Position numbers and translations under genes: made by a program. Below are positions 1 to 5,927 of a stretch of DNA of 8,036 nt, piece after piece. The DNA is from Clostridia bacterium (GTDB lineage: Bacteria > Bacillota > Clostridia > Oscillospirales > CAG-272): positions 1-8,036 of the forward strand of contig CAADYN010000286.1 of NCBI GenBank assembly GCA_900753285.1, read 5' to 3'. The first letter of the stretch is position 1; each line of letters opens with the position of its first letter. The notes beneath the pieces are model-generated. The model was not told where the DNA came from and ran no database searches. It was given only the letters and a program-made list of their open reading frames with translations.

Positions 1-732
1 AATAATGCTCTCCGAAAGTCCGCCTGTTGCAAGAAGCGACAATTTTTCGCCAGAGTCACGCGGAATTATTTGTTCGCGGATGTTGCGGATGAATCCGTCT
101 ATCATGAAAATGTTGCCGTTTATTACGCCCGAATTTATTGATTCCTCGGAGTCACGTCCTATCAGTACATTTTCGCGCTCAAGACGTATGTTGCCGAGTA
201 ACGCAGCCGAATCAGAAAGAGCTTTCATTGAAACCGCAAGTCCGGGAGTTATTATTGTTCCCAGAACATTTCCGTTTTTGTCTACAACTGTAATAGTAGT
301 CGCCGTGCCCATGTCAAGTATCACAAGCGGAGCTGACGACAAATGTAAAGCCGCCGCGACATTGCAGACAATATCCGAGCCGAGCTGTTCGGGATTTTTT
401 ATCTTGATGCCGAATCCTGTTTTTTTGCCTTCGGATATTATAAAAGGATTTCTTCCGCAGAGTTTTAACGCCGCCGCACAAATGATATCCGTAAGCTCCG
501 GAACTACCGATGAGACTACTGCACAATTTATCATATTTTCATCCGTGCAGTTTTTTTCGTAAGTTTTGAATCCGTTCTCGCGCAGAAAAACTCTCAAAAA
601 CATTACGTATTCATCGGCTGAATAAGGTTTGTTTGAGATTTTGAACGACGTCAGTAATTCGTGCGAATCTCGACTCAGCCTGAAAACTCCCACAGAAACC
701 GAAGAATTTCCGATATCAAACGCAATCAGCAT
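1..732 (-). CDS. coaX: Type III pantothenate kinase, 3' end cut by the window edge
   Basis: Phosphorylates pantothenate to 4'-phosphopantothenate with ATP, the first step of coenzyme A synthesis, in the cytosol. The 244 visible residues contain the ASKHA-fold marks of CoaX. The N-terminal phosphate loop is DIGNSS (residues 6-11, usual form DxGNT). LGSD (117-120) carries the aspartate expected to be catalytic. The second phosphate motif is DMGTATT (140-146), followed by PGL (163-165) and a late TGG (236-238). CoaX is usually about 255-260 residues, so only a dozen or so are missing. The start at 732 follows GTGGGAG with a five-base spacer, and the protein begins directly with the conserved MLIAFDIGN. 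A promoter lies at 780-809. The gene upstream on the same strand is an ECF vitamin transporter, which fits vitamin B5 salvage. Type III enzymes are known to resist feedback inhibition by CoA and to need a monovalent cation; this is family knowledge, not visible here. Confidence 0.95.
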   Translation of the reverse strand, partial: MLIAFDIGNSSVSVGVFRLSRDSHELLTSFKISNKPYSADEYVMFLRVFLRENGFKTYEKNCTDENMINCAVVSSVVPELTDIICAAALKLCGRNPFIISEGKKTGFGIKIKNPEQLGSDIVCNVAAALHLSSAPLVILDMGTATTITVVDKNGNVLGTIITPGLAVSMKALSDSAALLGNIRLERENVLIGRDSEESINSGVINGNIFMIDGFIRNIREQIIPRDSGEKLSLLATGGLSESII

Positions 733-779
733 ATTTACTCCCACTTATAGCTTATTCAACTTATTTGCCGTACAGTCAG

Positions 780-809
780 ATTATAGCCGAAATATGCGGA
801 TAAATTCAA
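780..809 (-). promoter_or_regulatory. Promoter of coaX
   Basis: Read on the minus strand, TTGAAT (809-804) is followed after 18 bases by a perfect TATAAT (785-780). This predicts a start near 773 and a leader of about 40 bases before the coaX ATG. It suggests coaX can be transcribed independently of the ECF gene upstream. Recognised by eye only. Confidence 0.6.
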
Positions 810-856
810 GAAACTAATTGTGAATTTCGGTCTCGCGCCGTTTTGCACTACCCTGT

Positions 857-884
857 ATTATACAAAATTTGCATTTTGTATAAT
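857..884. repeat. Perfect 12-bp inverted repeat between coaX and the ECF gene
   Basis: The arms ATTATACAAAAT (857-868) and ATTTTGTATAAT (873-884) are exact reverse complements around a TTGC loop. It lies about 30 bases past the ECF stop codon and about 50 bases upstream of the coaX -35. The stem is AT-rich and no U-tract follows on the minus strand, so it is not a typical intrinsic terminator. An operator for a dimeric regulator, or an RNA hairpin stabilising the ECF transcript end, is equally possible. Confidence 0.6.
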
Positions 885-914
885 TGAATATATCATTTAC
901 AATAGGCGGATAAA

Positions 915-1442
915 TTATATTCTGTCCTTCAGCTTTGTTCTCTCAAGCACTTTCAGAAGCAGGAATGAAGATACTACGCCGAATATACCCTGCATGATGT
1001 TTCCGGGGATACTGGAAGCCGCAGCAAGACCTTTGCCGAGGAAGATGGATGCGTATCCGAAATATCCGGCGATCATAATGAATTCGGAAGCTGTTGCCGC
1101 GATGAGATATGACGCGCTTCTCGGGAGCTTGTTTGTGAGAGACTTAAATATCAACACAACCGCAAGCGCCATAAGACCTTTTATAAGGAATGTTCCCGGT
1201 GCGTAATGAGCATAGCCTGAGATGACGTCCGCAAGCATTGAGCCTACACCGCCGGCAAGAAATCCCCACACGGGTCCCAGCACAATACCGCCAAGAAGAA
1301 CGAAGCAGTCGCCGAGGTTTACATAACCGCTCATGGGAGACGGAATCTGTATTACCATCGTAGCCACGCATGAGAGTGCCGCAAACATAGCAGCCAGTAC
1401 GAGCTTTTTCAGATTAGAGTTTAGAGCGAGTTCTTTTTTCAT
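915..1442 (-). CDS. ECF transporter S component, probably pantothenate (PanT-like)
   Basis: Substrate-binding membrane subunit of an energy-coupling factor vitamin importer. It works with a shared EcfA-EcfA'-EcfT module, which is not encoded here. The 175-residue protein has six hydrophobic segments: about 13-32, 43-60, 61-76, 81-100, 111-130 and 144-163. The first carries interleaved AxxxA motifs (A17/A21, A18/A22), known in S components as the EcfT contact. The stretch around GYVNLGDCFVLLGG (39-52) and GVGSMLADVISGY (65-77) is typical of the ECF riboflavin/pantothenate/pyridoxine group (Pfam ECF-ribofla_trS). The substrate is inferred only from the adjacent pantothenate kinase gene; riboflavin, pyridoxine or a thiamine precursor cannot be excluded. 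I chose the ATG at 1442, six bases after GGTG. An in-frame GTG at 1451 would add three residues and would overlap that ribosome binding site. The stop is TAA at 915-917. Confidence 0.85.
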   Translation of the reverse strand: MKKELALNSNLKKLVLAAMFAALSCVATMVIQIPSPMSGYVNLGDCFVLLGGIVLGPVWGFLAGGVGSMLADVISGYAHYAPGTFLIKGLMALAVVLIFKSLTNKLPRSASYLIAATASEFIMIAGYFGYASIFLGKGLAAASSIPGNIMQGIFGVVSSFLLLKVLERTKLKDRI

Positions 1443-1478
1443 AATGAACACCAGCTTTATAAGTATTTGTTTACCGTT

Positions 1479-1507
1479 ATTTTAACATTTTTTGCGTTGT
1501 ACTACAA
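1479..1507 (-). promoter_or_regulatory. Promoter of the ECF S-component gene
   Basis: On the minus strand TTGTAG (1507-1502) is followed by exactly 17 bases and TAAAAT (1484-1479), about 37 bases upstream of the ATG. The -35 lies inside the small palindrome TTGTACTACAA (1497-1507), a possible operator. Recognised by eye; no riboswitch fold was seen in the short leader. Confidence 0.5.
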
Positions 1508-1659
1508 TAGAATAAATACACAGATTTATCCCGAATACGGTATGCTGTATTATGCGCTTTTTTGATTTGGTTTAATTGCCCAATATTCGACGATTATTTT
1601 GTTCAATTCCACAAAATTCAGAAAACTTCAAAAATAACTCGTAATAACGCCTCTTTGTG

Positions 1660-1668
1660 TGTTATAAT
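1660..1668 (+). promoter_or_regulatory. Extended -10 promoter of the flavodoxin-like gene
   Basis: TGTTATAAT matches the extended -10 consensus TGN-TATAAT exactly. No convincing -35 lies 16-18 bases upstream, which is acceptable for extended -10 promoters. It predicts a start near 1675 and a leader of about 35 bases. The 258-base gap 1452-1709 also holds the opposite promoter for the ECF gene; the rest is AT-rich without recognisable signals. Confidence 0.55.
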
Positions 1669-1709
1669 ATAATAATAGTGGAACATATATAAATGGAGGC
1701 ATTTTTACT

Positions 1710-2129
1710 ATGAAAATGAGAGTAATGTACTCGTCAAAAAAAGGAAAGGTAGCTACATACGCTGAAGCTATCGGTCAGGCTTGCGGATGTCTTACAAACG
1801 ATATCCCCCCGGCTTATCCAGCTGACAAAGAAAGACTTGTAATCATCGGCGTTACACTCAAGGGCGAACCCGAGGATAAAGTAAGACGTTTCTGCAGCGA
1901 GCTTATTCCCGCAAGAGCTCAGAATGTTGCGCTGTTTGTTGACGGTGAAAAGGATTCCGCAGGCGAAAAGCAGCTCAAGGAAATTCTCAGAACCGCAGGC
2001 ACAAATGTAATTGACGATACATATTATATAAAGTGCGGCATATTCGGCAAGAAAATCACACTCGAAGAACGTCAGGCAATCGTGGACTGGGCAAGAAAGA
2101 TCCAGAACATCGTTTCCGAATCCAAATAA
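1710..2129 (+). CDS. Short flavodoxin-fold protein
   Basis: Predicted cytosolic flavodoxin-like domain protein of 139 residues, close to the length of a short-chain flavodoxin. The N-terminal strand and loop (MRVMYSSKKGKVATYAEAI, residues 3-21) resemble the flavodoxin beta1-phosphate loop-alpha1 unit, but the usual T/S-x-T-G-N-T loop is replaced by SSKKGK. The central strand LVIIGVTLKG (43-52) and the strand NVALFVDGE (72-80) fit the alternating alpha/beta fold. The C-terminal helix is KITLEERQAIVDWARKI (115-131). FMN binding is therefore plausible but not certain. TGGAGG (1694-1699) lies ten bases before the ATG at 1710; a second ATG two codons on would be too distant from it. It is a single-gene transcript with its own promoter and the terminator at 2151-2184. 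Its electron-transfer partner is unknown and no redox enzyme lies nearby. Confidence 0.75.
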   Translation: MKMRVMYSSKKGKVATYAEAIGQACGCLTNDIPPAYPADKERLVIIGVTLKGEPEDKVRRFCSELIPARAQNVALFVDGEKDSAGEKQLKEILRTAGTNVIDDTYYIKCGIFGKKITLEERQAIVDWARKIQNIVSESK

Positions 2130-2150
2130 GTTCAATATGGGCTAAATTAA

Positions 2151-2184
2151 TGCACTCGAGACTTTTCGGGTGTATTTTTATTTT
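2151..2184 (+). terminator. Intrinsic terminator of the flavodoxin-like gene
   Basis: The arms CACTCGA (2153-2159) and TCGGGTG (2166-2172) pair over seven base pairs with one G-U. An outer U-A and G-U pair extend the stem, the loop is GACTTT, and TATTTTTATTTT follows. It starts 21 bases after the stop codon. The end of its T-rich tract also supplies the stop codon of the MATE remnant reading from the other side. Confidence 0.8.
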
Positions 2185-2591
2185 GAAGCGGCACTTCCCT
2201 TTTCAGGTGAAAATATCGCGAAATTACACACCGTGAAAATGCGCATAAGCCCCCTCGGAAAGCATGAAGCGGAAATAAAAAACACAAACGCGATTGCCGT
2301 CGTTATTTTCATAACATAAGCAAAAATACGCTCGACTGCCGCTTTATCTTTTTTGCCCCAATACTGTGCCGCAAGCATGGAAAGTCCGATGGTCATTGCC
2401 GCTAAAAACAGATTCTCGACAAATGTAATCTGGCTTGCAAGTGAAACCGCGGACAAAGCGTCCTGAGTCAGCACTCCGAGCATAATGGCGTCCGAAGCAC
2501 TGACAAGCGCCAGCATAAACTGTTGAAACGCGATGGGCATTACAAGCGTCAGCAGCTTTTTCACAAATACATTCGTTTTGTTGTCTTTCAT
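2178..2591 (-). pseudogene. Truncated MATE-family efflux transporter (N-terminal quarter)
   Basis: MATE transporters export drugs or toxic compounds by Na+ or H+ antiport through twelve membrane segments in about 450 residues. This reading frame has only 137. Residues 1-120 match the family start well: the first segment with MPIAFQQFMLALVSASDAIMLG (19-40, two residues trimmed in this reading), then ALSAVSLASQI (45-55), GLSMLAAQYWGKKD (69-82) and a third segment ending PRGLMRIFT (112-120). About three membrane segments are present. After T120 (near 2232) the sequence no longer looks like a transporter, and after 17 unrelated residues it stops inside the neighbouring terminator. The remaining three quarters are absent, so transport is not expected. 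A good promoter (2625-2653) survives; the ribosome binding site is only a weak AAGAG. It could be a recent deletion product or a fragment brought in by recombination. Confidence 0.85.
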
Positions 2592-2624
2592 TTGAGTCTC
2601 TTATTCTTATGATTTAATCACATA

Positions 2625-2653
2625 CTTATATCATAAAAACCGCTCTCTGTCAA
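2625..2653 (-). promoter_or_regulatory. Near-consensus promoter of the MATE remnant
   Basis: On the minus strand a perfect TTGACA (2653-2648) is followed by 17 bases and TATAAG (2630-2625), giving a leader of about 28 bases. The strength of this promoter in front of a broken gene suggests that the truncation is not very old. Confidence 0.7.
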
Positions 2654-2700
2654 TCATCATTTAGAACCAAAAAATATCGAAACTTTTTTCGCAAAACCTA

Positions 2701-2729
2701 TTGCATTTCGCCACGGACTGTGATATAAT
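2701..2729 (+). promoter_or_regulatory. Promoter of tRNA-Glu
   Basis: TTGCAT (2701-2706), 17 bases, then TATAAT (2724-2729) preceded by TGA, which makes it also an extended -10. The tRNA starts about 20 bases downstream, a normal distance for a short 5' leader removed by RNase P. Confidence 0.8.
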
Positions 2730-2749
2730 AACATCGCTCGAGTGAGTAT

Positions 2750-2821
2750 GGCCTGTTGGTCAAGCGGCTAAGACGACGCCCTCTCACGGCGTAATCGGGG
2801 GTTCGATTCCCCCACGGGTCA
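2750..2821 (+). tRNA. tRNA-Glu, anticodon CTC
   Basis: The 72-base cloverleaf is complete. The acceptor stem GGCCTGT/ACGGGTC has seven pairs, two of them G-U. The D arm is closed by GTC/GAC. The anticodon stem ACGCC/GGCGT holds the loop CTCTCAC, so the anticodon is CTC and it reads GAG. A four-base variable region follows, then a GGGGG/CCCCC T stem with TTCGATT loop, and the discriminator base is A. No CCA is encoded, so it must be added after transcription. It has its own promoter and terminator, and is flanked on both sides by broken genes. Confidence 0.96.
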
Positions 2822-2824
2822 GTT

Positions 2825-2872
2825 ATAAAGGTCTTGTTACATGATTTCATGTTGACAAGCCTTTATTTTTTT
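2825..2872 (+). terminator. Intrinsic terminator of tRNA-Glu (repeat copy 1)
   Basis: A long interrupted hairpin: AAAGG (2827-2831) pairs with CCTTT (2860-2864), CTTGT (2833-2837) with ACAAG (2855-2859), and ACATG (2839-2843) with CATGT (2848-2852) around ATTT. An A and seven Ts follow. It begins within seven bases of the mature tRNA end. Most of it belongs to the 49-bp direct repeat that recurs at 4303-4351. Confidence 0.85.
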
Positions 2873-2876
2873 GATT
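2828..2876 (+). repeat. 49-bp direct repeat, copy 1
   Basis: Identical base for base to 4303-4351; the copies are 1475 bases apart. This copy includes nearly all of the tRNA-Glu terminator. Sequences immediately outside the repeat differ on both sides, so the boundaries are sharp. Confidence 0.9.
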
Positions 2877-2959
2877 TCCGCACCAAAAAGCCGCTTCTGT
2901 TGTCACTGAGTATACGCCTGTTTGGCAATGCCTTTATGTATGCAAACCGCATTTTGAGA

Positions 2960-2988
2960 TTGGTTTTAACGAACTTTTATGATATAAT
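2960..2988 (+). promoter_or_regulatory. Promoter of the AraC-type regulator remnant
   Basis: TTGGTT (2960-2965), 17 bases, then TATAAT (2983-2988) with TGA directly before it (extended -10). It lies inside the repeat-flanked segment and predicts a leader of about 70 bases before the ATG at 3065. The remaining gap 2877-2959 shows no clear signal. Confidence 0.6.
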
Positions 2989-3064
2989 CAAAATTTCATA
3001 ATCTCCGCAAGGACAGCCGCCGTATCTGTATGCTAAAATGCAAGTACAGAAGGGAGATGACTTT

Positions 3065-4268
3065 ATGGAAAACAAAAATTTAATTGACAAAGCCATCGGT
3101 TTTATACAAAAGAACTCTAAAGACAATCTGTCGCTGTAAAGCATTGCGGAAAACGCAGGATTTTCACTCACCTATTTTGATTCAATATTCAGACAGCATA
3201 CCGGCTATAGCCCTGTGGAATACTCTCGCATTTACAAGCTCACGAGAAGCGCGCTTGAACTTCGCAGAACATCCAAAACAGTACTTGAAATTGCGCTTGA
3301 TTTCGGCTACGCCAGTCCTGAGAGCTTCACCCGTGCTTTCAAAAATTTTTACAGTATTACACCGAGTGAATACCGTAAAAAGTATATGGATGAAGCGGTT
3401 ACTTGGCATGATCTTTCCGGTAAAATTGCAATCAGCCGTTTCAGACGAACATTTCCTGAATTAAATGTATCCAGATATTGACCTTGCACTTGATTTTTGC
3501 TTCACTCATAATCCTCTCAAGTATGCTGAGGACATCGTCGGAATGACTGTTGCAGAATCCGAAATCCTCACACTTGGCAATTCCGAGCCGCTTGAACATT
3601 TTGTTTATGTGTCGGATTACAATTCCGCTGTGCCTGCTGTAGCGCTCGTCTGCGAAACCGAGTCAGATGCGCTGCCTTACCTGAAGCTCTTAGGAAAACT
3701 TACAAATCCGAGATTCTCTGTACGCAAATCGGTTGATACGGAATGGGAGAGCTTTTATGCCGAAGTAGCAAAGCTTGGGTTGCCCTGCCGTTGCGGGTAC
3801 GACATTATTTATCCCAAAGATACGGTTGCTGTTCCTGAATATGATGGTATGGTAATTCGCTTGCTCACCATAGAAGATATGCCGTTCATAAAAGTGTTCA
3901 AACAAAGCGGCGGATGCGCAGAATGCCACATCAGAGCAATCCAAATCCACTTTGACGGAAAAGGCAACGTCGGTATGAAGCCGATGGGAGTATTTGAAAA
4001 CGGAAAGCTTGTCTGCCTTGCGATGCCTACACTTGACCGGATTCGTGAATTCAGAAAATACGATATTGGTGCTATTTTTACACTTAATTCGCCAAACAAG
4101 GAACAAGCTATTGATTTGATGTGGAAGTATGCGATTGAAAGTTGTATTCAAGATAATGCTGCCATCGGTAATGCTAATTCAGATGAGGATGACTCACCTC
4201 TCGGATTAGCTGTTTGCGAGCGCAACAGTCTTGTGAAAGTCGCTAAAAATTGCCGGTACAGCTCCTGA
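3065..4268 (+). pseudogene. AraC-family regulator with C-terminal acetyltransferase-like region, broken by a stop codon and a frameshift
   Basis: The start ATG at 3065 follows AGGGAG (3051-3056) by eight bases. The first frame encodes an AraC-type DNA-binding domain at the N-terminus, with two helix-turn-helix units at about residues 24-54 and 73-104. The second contains the family signature around FGYASPESFTRAFKNF (80-95) and ITPSEYR. Codon 25 (3137-3139) is TAA where a sense codon is expected between LSL and SIAENAGF; one G-to-T change from GAA would give it. The frame ends at 3481. The protein clearly continues in the frame 3465-4268, so one base was gained or two lost near 3455-3480. That part (about 260 residues) seems to be the effector domain; its end, with a run of acidic residues then SPLGLAV and LVKVAKN, resembles GNAT acetyltransferases, but I am not certain. 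The second frame has no ribosome binding site. Two lesions argue for decay, not recoding. Confidence 0.85.
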
Positions 4269-4302
4269 GTCCAACATTTATTTTACATTTATCTACAAAC
4301 CT

Positions 4303-4347
4303 AAGGTCTTGTTACATGATTTCATGTTGACAAGCCTTTATTTTTTT
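4303..4347 (+). terminator. Second copy of the tRNA-type terminator, between convergent genes
   Basis: It has the same interrupted hairpin and seven-T tract as 2825-2872. The outer stem is one or two pairs shorter because the base before AAGG differs. It would stop plus-strand transcription from the AraC remnant before it runs into the flippase gene. On the minus strand no T-tract follows the hairpin, so it should not terminate the flippase transcript efficiently. Confidence 0.75.
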
Positions 4348-4351
4348 GATT
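4303..4351 (+). repeat. 49-bp direct repeat, copy 2
   Basis: Exact copy of 2828-2876. On the minus strand this copy encodes the last 12 residues (IKKIKACQHEIM) and the TAA stop of the SpoVB-like flippase, so one sequence serves as terminator on one strand and coding end on the other. Confidence 0.9.
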
Positions 4352-5880
4352 ACGGAAACTATAGCCAGATACAAAACCGCAAATGCCGTTATCCCTACGA
4401 CCTGCGACTGTATTATCCTGTCAAGCACGATTACTTTCAATACAGCAGAGAGCAGAATCGCTATGCATGGCTTAAAATACTGATTCGCCGCGCTTCTTAC
4501 TCCCACGCCTGTTATCTTCCCGAGCTTATGTATGCTTGCCGCAAGGTTGCCGACCTCACATATCCACACAGTGAGAATATATCCCCAGACTCCGAGCCGA
4601 GGTGTGAGCAGCATCACAAGGATAAGCCCCGCGGCGGAGTCTATGATGTTTACCTTCATATTATATACCTGCTCGCCCATTCCCTTGAGAAGCGAATCAA
4701 CTGCGGTATCAAGATACATAAACGGTACTAAAAATCCAAGCACCACCGTATACATCGCCGCTTCCGTTGAGCCGTAAATCATTCCGCCGAGACTTTTTCC
4801 GAAAAGCACAAAAATCCCGCACGCTCCGACAGAAAATACTGCTGAGTATTTGTATACCTCTTCGGTCAGGCTTTTTATCTCATCCGTGTTTCCAAGCTCA
4901 TGTTTTTCCGCAATTTCGGGAATGAGCAGTGACGTGAACGAGCCTATAACCGCATACGGAAACATGACAAGCGGAAACGCTATTCCCTGAAGAAGTCCGT
5001 ATGCCGCCAAAGCCTCGCTAACTCCCAGTCCGCTTTTTTTCAGTCCTGCCGGTATAGCGAGATGCTCCAGTGTATTTAATCCCTGACGCGCATAAGCTCC
5101 GACAGCCGCTACAAACGATATATCGGTCACATTCTTGATTTTTGTCGGAACATATGCCTGACGTGTACCGTATTTTTCACCGCTCGGCTTTTTGGAGTCC
5201 GCAATGTACATTACAAGATTCACGGCAAGCGAGCACACCTCGGATAATGCCGAACCTGCAACAAGCGCGAGACATGAGTTCTCAACTCCGCTTCTCCCGA
5301 CAAGATACAGTCCGGTTGAGATGAGAATGATCCTTACAAACTGCTCGTTCAGTGAGGATATCGCGTTCTTATAGACCTTTCTCAGTCCCGTGAAGAATCC
5401 CGACAGCGCGGAAGAGAGCGATATCGCAGGCAGGCTTAGCGCAAGAATTTTGAGCGGCTTCTCAGTTCTTAGGTCGCTGAGCAGATATTTCGCGGCGGGA
5501 GATGAGGTAAAATACATGAGCAGTGCCGACAGCGTTCCGAAAAACAGAGCGTACATACACAGCTTCATCACAAGCGAGAGAATACTCTTCCGCCACGAGG
5601 TTTTATCGCATTCCGACAGCTGAACACACCTTTCCGACGTCAGCTTCATTGCTCCGAGATTTACACATGACAGCGCGAGAGTTACCGCAAAGCCGTACAC
5701 ACTCATGACAAGAGTAAAAAGTCCCATTCCCTCCGCGCCGATTTTGTTATTTATGTAGGCGTTGAAGCCGACGGATATCCCCCGCATCAGAATACTGACA
5801 CACGACAAAACAAGAGCGTTCGCAAAGAATCGTCTCTTTTTTTTATTGTATTCCGTCATATGAACCGTTTTTATAATCAT
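4312..5880 (-). CDS. SpoVB/MOP-superfamily polysaccharide flippase
   Basis: Integral membrane protein of 522 residues from the MOP superfamily (polysaccharide transporter/SpoVB/MurJ-like), which flips lipid-linked sugars across the cytoplasmic membrane. In SpoVB the role is spore cortex formation. A basic N-terminus (NKKKRR, 12-17) precedes about 13-14 hydrophobic segments. The signature NKIGAEGMGLFTL (45-57) and the late stretch LLKGMGEQVYN through LGVWGYI (about 409-449) fit the SpoVB-like branch; the full length is normal. The start at 5880 follows AAAGG with a nine-base spacer; a second ATG at codon 8 lacks such a site. The last 12 codons and stop lie in the 49-bp repeat and terminator. 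It is divergent from the dCMP deaminase operon, with 109 bases between. No glycan or sporulation genes are nearby, so the exact substrate (cortex precursor, cell wall or exopolysaccharide) is open, and I give no symbol. Confidence 0.85.
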   Translation of the reverse strand: MIIKTVHMTEYNKKKRRFFANALVLSCVSILMRGISVGFNAYINNKIGAEGMGLFTLVMSVYGFAVTLALSCVNLGAMKLTSERCVQLSECDKTSWRKSILSLVMKLCMYALFFGTLSALLMYFTSSPAAKYLLSDLRTEKPLKILALSLPAISLSSALSGFFTGLRKVYKNAISSLNEQFVRIILISTGLYLVGRSGVENSCLALVAGSALSEVCSLAVNLVMYIADSKKPSGEKYGTRQAYVPTKIKNVTDISFVAAVGAYARQGLNTLEHLAIPAGLKKSGLGVSEALAAYGLLQGIAFPLVMFPYAVIGSFTSLLIPEIAEKHELGNTDEIKSLTEEVYKYSAVFSVGACGIFVLFGKSLGGMIYGSTEAAMYTVVLGFLVPFMYLDTAVDSLLKGMGEQVYNMKVNIIDSAAGLILVMLLTPRLGVWGYILTVWICEVGNLAASIHKLGKITGVGVRSAANQYFKPCIAILLSAVLKVIVLDRIIQSQVVGITAFAVLYLAIVSVIKKIKACQHEIM

Positions 5881-5927
5881 ATTATAATACCTTTCCCCGC
5901 TGTTTTACGCTTTATTTTCTGCGCATC

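Larger units (their letters stand above)
2828..4351. other. Repeat-flanked cassette downstream of tRNA-Glu (possible integrated or duplicated segment)
   Basis: Two exact 49-bp direct repeats bound a segment holding one decayed AraC-type regulator gene. The position next to a tRNA gene resembles an integrated element between attL and attR. However, the repeat lies just outside the tRNA rather than in its 3' end, and no integrase, transposase or excisionase gene is present. Recombination between two copies of a tRNA-linked terminator is an alternative. The interpretation is inference; the repeats themselves are directly visible. Confidence 0.35.

Noticed and set aside
5..562. Long plus-strand open frame opposite coaX
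   Set aside because: It is antisense to a clear coaX frame with conserved motifs, has no ribosome binding site and no recognisable protein features.
796..916. GCGGATAAATT occurring at 796-806 and 906-916
   Set aside because: Eleven bases in AT-rich DNA; one copy is in a promoter spacer and the other overlaps the ECF stop codon, with no further similarity around them.
820..1206. Plus-strand open frame across the palindrome and the ECF gene
   Set aside because: No ribosome binding site; most of it is the complement of the conserved ECF S-component frame.
1443..1480. Vitamin riboswitch upstream of the ECF gene
   Set aside because: The leader from the predicted start is too short for a known vitamin riboswitch, and no typical conserved core was seen.
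2153..2745. Octamer CACTCGAG at 2153-2160 and its complement CTCGAGTG at 2738-2745 as inverted ends of an element around the MATE remnant
   Set aside because: Only eight bases, half of them the self-complementary CTCGAG; one copy is part of a terminator stem and no target duplication is visible.
3065..3481. Stop-codon readthrough or recoding of TAA at codon 25 of the AraC-type gene
   Set aside because: Neighbouring genes use TAA as a normal stop, no selenocysteine or readthrough element is apparent, and a second lesion exists downstream.
3455..3481. Programmed frameshift joining the two halves of the AraC-type gene
   Set aside because: No slippery heptamer with a following pseudoknot was seen, and the upstream nonsense codon makes a programmed event pointless.
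4309..4731. Plus-strand open frame after the second repeat
   Set aside because: It lies opposite the C-terminal part of the flippase gene, starts within the terminator hairpin and has no coding character.
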